From the NCBI GenBank assembly GCA_963710495.1, contig CAVQAI010000009.1:650884-714883 (forward strand): a DNA stretch of 64,000 bases, given 5' to 3'. The DNA is from Bog-756 sp963710495 (GTDB lineage: Bacteria; Actinomycetota; Acidimicrobiia; Acidimicrobiales; RAAP-2). Shown here one piece after another: positions 60,617 through 64,000 of the stretch; positions within the stretch are counted from its first letter, which is position 1, and each line of letters starts with the position of its first letter. A program made the translations under genes and the position numbers. Under the pieces are notes generated by a model. That model had not been told where the DNA came from and did no database searches. It was given only the letters and a program-made list of their open reading frames with translations.

Positions 60617-61249
60617 TCATTGCACGAACAACATCGAGATCACGGCGTCGACGTGCCGGTCCACCTCGGATGGCTCGACCGGATCCGTGCCGGTGAGCAG
60701 CCGGCACTCGGGCGCCAACACAAAGATGGTGGCCACCGCTCCGGTCAAGAGGTAGTACAGATGCGGGACGGGAACGTTGCGCACCTTCCCAGCCGCAATC
60801 AGAGGTTCGAACATCGCCACCGCGAGCGCATAGAGCGGCTGGATATGCTGTTCGACGAGCCAGGCCAAGCGGTCACCTTCGGTCTTGCACTCCTGCATAA
60901 TGATCCGGTGGAGCTCGGGGTGGCTGGCCGAGAAACGTACGAAATCCGCCACCACCAACCTGGCGACCGTTTCCTCGTCCACGCCGCGCAGCCCCGCCAC
61001 CCGCTCGGTCAGAGCACGCGCCAGGTCCTCGAAGAGCCGGCCCACGGCGGCCCGCCAGAGCTCGGTCTTGTTCCCGAAGTGGTACGTGAGCAGGGGTTGC
61101 TGCACGCCGGCGCGCTCGGCAATCAGCCGGGTGCTCGCTCCCTCGAAGGACCGCCCGGCGAACAAGTCGAGCGCCGCGGCAAGGATCCGCTCGCGCGTGG
61201 CGTCGGCCGAGGGCCGCTGCACCCGCTCCTCCAAGGTCTTCGTTGCCAC
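60617..61249 (-). CDS. TetR/AcrR family transcriptional regulator
   Basis: The 210-residue protein has a TetR helix-turn-helix (ERILAAALDLFAGRSFEGAS, AGVQQPLLTYHFGNKTELWR) and a TetR_C (CecR/YbiH-like) domain with FSASHPELHRIIMQE. It is divergent from the aromatic catabolism operon at 61365 and most likely represses it through the inverted repeats in the gap. The ligand may be an aromatic intermediate or its CoA ester (inference). Confidence 0.85.
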   Translation of the reverse strand: MATKTLEERVQRPSADATRERILAAALDLFAGRSFEGASTRLIAERAGVQQPLLTYHFGNKTELWRAAVGRLFEDLARALTERVAGLRGVDEETVARLVVADFVRFSASHPELHRIIMQECKTEGDRLAWLVEQHIQPLYALAVAMFEPLIAAGKVRNVPVPHLYYLLTGAVATIFVLAPECRLLTGTDPVEPSEVDRHVDAVISMLFVQ

Positions 61250-61272
61250 CCGTCGTATGTTAGCGACTGATC

Positions 61273-61310
61273 TATCTTATTGCAAGATACTTGTTCATAT
61301 GATAAAGTAT
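61273..61310. promoter_or_regulatory. Putative TetR operators in the catabolic promoter
   Basis: TATCTT-ATTGC-AAGATA (61273-61289) is a perfect 6-bp inverted repeat. ATACTT (61287-61292) with AAGTAT (61305-61310) forms an overlapping second one. The stretch is AT-rich in a GC-rich genome and lies between the divergent TetR and FAH genes. Confidence 0.5.
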
Positions 61311-61364
61311 TGAGACACGGGTCCGCCCGGCGATCTGTGGCGTCGGACGAGGAGAGGAGCGCAC

Positions 61365-62219
61365 ATGTTCCGACTGGTCAATGCAGGGGGGCGGCCGGCC
61401 CTCGAGTACGACGGCGGCTTCTTTGGCGTCGCCCAGCTGGCCGACGACCATTCGCTCGCCACGGCGACGGCGTGCCTCGCCCGCTCCGAGGAGCTCCACG
61501 AGCTGGCGCGGCGCTGCGAGGGGGCCGAACCGGACGCAAGGCTGGGCGAGGTCGTCCTCGGCCCACCGGTGCCCGACGCCCGGCAGGTCTTCGGCATCGG
61601 CCTGAACTACAAGGGCCACGCCGAGGAGAGCGGGATGGAGCTCCCTCCGGCGCCACTCACCTTCACCAAGTTCCCGAGCTGCCTGGCCGGGCCAACGGCC
61701 GACGTGCCGTTGTCCGGCGCTGTCGTCGACTACGAGGCTGAGGTGGTCGTCGTCATCGGCCGGACGTGCCGCTCCGTCTCGGAGGACGCGGCCTGGGAGG
61801 TAGTGGCGGGCATCACCGCCGGCCAAGACATCTCGGACCGTGAGGTGCAGCTCACAGGCACGCCACCGCAGTTCTGCCTCGGGAAGAGCTTTCACGCCTA
61901 CGGGCCGACGGGTCCGGCCGTCGTTTCGGTGGACGCCCTGCGTGATCGCGATGACATCGCGCTGCGCTGCGAGGTCTGGGATGAGGTGGTCCAAGAGTCC
62001 TCGACGTCGCAACTCATCTTCTCCGTACCCAGGCTCGTCTCGTACCTGTCGTCGATCTGCACCCTCTCCCCGGGAGATCTGATCTTCACCGGCACACCCG
62101 ACGGGGTCGGCATGGCACGCGGTCGCTTCCTCTCCCCGGGTGACGAGATCGTCACCACGGTCGAGGGCGTCGGGGAGTTGCGAAACCGCTGCGTCGCGTC
62201 CGAAGAAGAGGAGGACTGA
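61365..62219 (+). CDS. Fumarylacetoacetate hydrolase family protein
   Basis: The 284-residue protein contains VFGIGLNYKGHAEESGM, the metal-binding Glu segment VDYEAEVVVVIGR, AGQDISDREVQ, GKSFHAYGPTGP and LIFTGTPDGVGMARGRFLSP. FAH-fold enzymes cleave or isomerise 2-oxo-acid intermediates, for example 2-hydroxymuconate or 2-hydroxyhepta-2,4-diene-1,7-dioate products of meta-cleavage. The stop overlaps the start of the dioxygenase gene by one base, confirming an operon. The exact substrate depends on the dioxygenase. Confidence 0.87.
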   Translation: MFRLVNAGGRPALEYDGGFFGVAQLADDHSLATATACLARSEELHELARRCEGAEPDARLGEVVLGPPVPDARQVFGIGLNYKGHAEESGMELPPAPLTFTKFPSCLAGPTADVPLSGAVVDYEAEVVVVIGRTCRSVSEDAAWEVVAGITAGQDISDREVQLTGTPPQFCLGKSFHAYGPTGPAVVSVDALRDRDDIALRCEVWDEVVQESSTSQLIFSVPRLVSYLSSICTLSPGDLIFTGTPDGVGMARGRFLSPGDEIVTTVEGVGELRNRCVASEEEED

Positions 62220-63149
62220 TGGGATTGCACCGATTGCTGGGCTTCACCGCCGCGGTGCCGGACCCGGAGGGCCTGGCCGCCTTCTACGGCGAGCTCGGGC
62301 TGGCCGGGGACACCGTGACCGGCTTCACCGGGAGCGACGGTGGCTCGAGCGTGCTCGTCGATGAGGGCGACTTCCGCCGGCTCGTCCGGGTCGAGTTCGG
62401 CTGCCGTGGACCCGAGGACCTCGACGCAGCGGCCCGCCGGCTCACCGAGGGTGGCGCCATGCCCGAGCTCACCGACGGAGAGCTGCGGGTCGTCGACCCG
62501 GCCAGCCGCGTCGAACTTGTCGTCCGAGTGGCCGAACCCGCACCCGCACCCGCTTCTACGGCGCCGGTGATCCCCAACGCCCCCGGCGCCACCGTCCGCG
62601 TCGACGAGCGGGCTCCCGCCGTGTTCGGCGGACCCCGATCCCCACGCCGACTCGGGCACCTGGTGATCGGCACGCCGGCCATCAGGGAGACCCGCGACCT
62701 GCTGGTCCAGGGCATCGGACTCAAGATGAGCGACGAGATCGACGGGGTCATCGCCTTCCTGCGGTGCTCGCCGGACCACCACAACGTGGCCCTGGTCGAG
62801 TCGCCCGTCCCGCTGCTGCAGCACTACTCCTGGGAGTGCGACGACATCGACCACGTCGGCCACAGCGCGTCCGCGCTGCTCCGGCCCGATCCGTCCCGCC
62901 ACACCTGGGGCCTGGGCCGCCACTTCGCAGGTTCCAACTTCTACTGGTACCTCCGCGACCCGGCCGGGTCCTATCTCGAGCTCTACTCGGACCTGGACCA
63001 GATCCACGACGACGAGGCCTGGGAGCGGTGCGGGAGGACGCCGTTCGAGCTCGAGCATGTCGCCAACTCGTGGGGGCCCGATCTCCCCCTCGAGTTCATC
63101 GTGCCCGCGCGACCTCGACCAGCTCCAAGCGGCGTGGGCGGACCGGTGA
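62219..63149 (+). CDS. Extradiol (meta-cleavage) dioxygenase, one frameshift
   Basis: The protein of about 309 residues has two VOC domains. The N-terminal domain is structural (LLGFTAAVPDPEGLAAFYGE). The C-terminal domain has the Fe(II) ligands of type I extradiol dioxygenases: His in RRLGHLVIGTP, His in LLQHYSWECDDIDH and Glu in GSYLELYSDLD. Near 63103 the frame moves by one base (an extra C in GTGCCCGCG), after which DLDQLQAAWADR reaches TGA at 63147-63149. The stop overlaps the GTG of the next gene. It would cleave a catechol ring made by the hydroxylase. Confidence 0.8.
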
Positions 63150-64000
63150 GCGCAAACGTGCCGGGTCGGGTCGACGTGGTCGTCGTCGGCGCGGGTCCGG
63201 TCGGCTGCAGCCTCGCTCTCCTCCTCGGGGCGCGGGACGCTCGGTGCTGTTGCTCGAACGTCACCCGGGGCCTTATCCCTTGCCGCGCGCCGTGCACTTC
63301 GACGACGAGACCGCTCGCATCCTCCAAGCTTGTGGCATCGGTGCCGACTTGCCGGCGCTCTCCGAACCGGCCACCACCTACGAGTGGCGCAACGGCGAGG
63401 GGGTGCCTCTGCTGCGATTCGAGACTCCGGCGCAGGGCCGACAGGGCTGGCCCTCAGCCAACATGTTCAACCAACCCGATCTCGAGGCTCGCCTCTTCGA
63501 ACGGGTCGAGGCGACGCCGGAGGTTTCGTTGCTGTGGGGCCACGCCGCCGTCGACGCCGGCCAAGACGCTGGGGGCGCATGGGTCGATATCGAGTCGACA
63601 GCCGATGGCACCCGCCACCGCGTCGAGGCGGCCTATGTCGTCGGTTGCGACGGTGCCAACAGCACGGTGCGCGACCTGCTCGGCGTCACCTTCGAGGATC
63701 ACGGGTTCTACTACGACTGGCTGGTCGTCGACGTCGAGCTCCACGAGCCGCGAGTCTTCGATCCTCCCAATCTCCAGATCTGTGACCCCCGCCGCCCGAC
63801 CACGGTGGTCTCGGGCGGTCCTGGTCACCGGCGCTGGGAGTTCATGTGCTTGCCGGTGAAACCCTCGAGACGATCGATCAGGAGGCCGCTGCCTGGGCTT
63901 TCTTGAAGCCGTGGGACGTCCGGCCCAACAACGCCTCGCTGGTGCGCCACGCCGGCTACCGCTTTCGTGCTCGATGGGCGACGAGATGGCACGAAGGGCG
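63146..64000 (+). CDS. FAD-dependent aromatic hydroxylase (MhpA-like), partial, with frameshifts
   Basis: GTG 63146 overlaps the dioxygenase stop. The frame begins VDVVVVGAGPVGCSLALLLG (FAD motif). It shifts near 63230 and continues RSVLLLERHPGPYPLPRAVH, DDETARILQACGIG, NMFNQPDLEARLF and VGCDGANSTVRDLLGV (DG motif), then shifts again near 63845 and runs off the window with ETLETIDQEAAAWAFLKPWD and RARWATRW. Class A flavoprotein hydroxylases such as MhpA add OH to phenolic acids. With the two upstream genes it forms a hydroxylation, ring-cleavage and hydrolysis pathway. Confidence 0.78.

Noticed and set aside
1..64000. CRISPR arrays, complete tRNA or rRNA genes, riboswitches
   Set aside because: No regularly spaced repeats, no full cloverleaf and no recognisable riboswitch core were found by reading both strands.

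Overview
The window is high-GC bacterial DNA, probably from an uncultured actinobacterium (an Acidimicrobiia-like lineage is my best guess). Indicators are a mycothiol ligase (MshC), a mycothiol-dependent isomerase-type protein, F420-type enzymes, a DUF4242-cyclase fusion, an MTB12-like domain and many GTG/TTG starts. There is no rRNA, complete tRNA, CRISPR array or intact integrase. About fifteen genes are interrupted by one-base shifts while the protein stays conserved on both sides. This looks more like uncorrected sequence error than mass gene decay; the IS pieces and a few paralogues are truly degraded.

Layout. 0-7.3 kb: housekeeping and metabolic genes (GH15 hydrolase end, methyltransferase, secreted protein, propeller fragment, broken tatA, VOC protein, 3-methyladenine glycosylase, F420/NADP-type dehydrogenase, DUF2090 protein). 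7.4-11.9 kb: a three-gene operon (DUF4242, methyltransferase, flavoprotein) divergent from a TetR gene, followed by a DUF4242-class III cyclase fusion. 12.7-18.6 kb: a sulfide/persulfide module (CstR-like repressor, thioredoxin, MMPL transporter, AhpD-like protein, sulfide:quinone reductase-like protein, TusE/DsrC and DsrE proteins), followed by mshC. Three TACCC-N4-GGGTA sites fall in its promoter regions. 20-24.5 kb: an MFS transporter and LysR divergent pair, then a Clp_N/zinc-finger/MTB12-like fusion. 24.7-31 kb: IS remnants around a mycothiol-dependent-isomerase-type protein, a YceI protein and a lipoprotein esterase.

29.8-57 kb: a paralogue-rich envelope and stress island: two HdeD proteins, three DUF1269 copies, two AhpD-like small proteins, an RDD protein with nonapeptide repeats, SHOCT and PLDc_N small proteins, DUF2252, FUSC, a potassium channel, a ClC, a Na+/H+ antiporter, CoA-disulfide reductase-rhodanese and a second GH15 enzyme. 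At its centre is a MalT-like LuxR regulator flanked by an inverted duplication (41.3-42.5 and 45.8-47.0 kb) that includes the promoters. A promoter element of about 35 bp occurs three times here.

57-60 kb: a TetR/membrane-protein divergon and several tRNA 3'-end remnants with an IS3 fragment, which looks like a worn integration hotspot. 60-64 kb: a PPOX protein and a TetR regulator divergent from the start of an aromatic meta-cleavage operon (FAH hydrolase, extradiol dioxygenase, FAD hydroxylase) that runs off the end.
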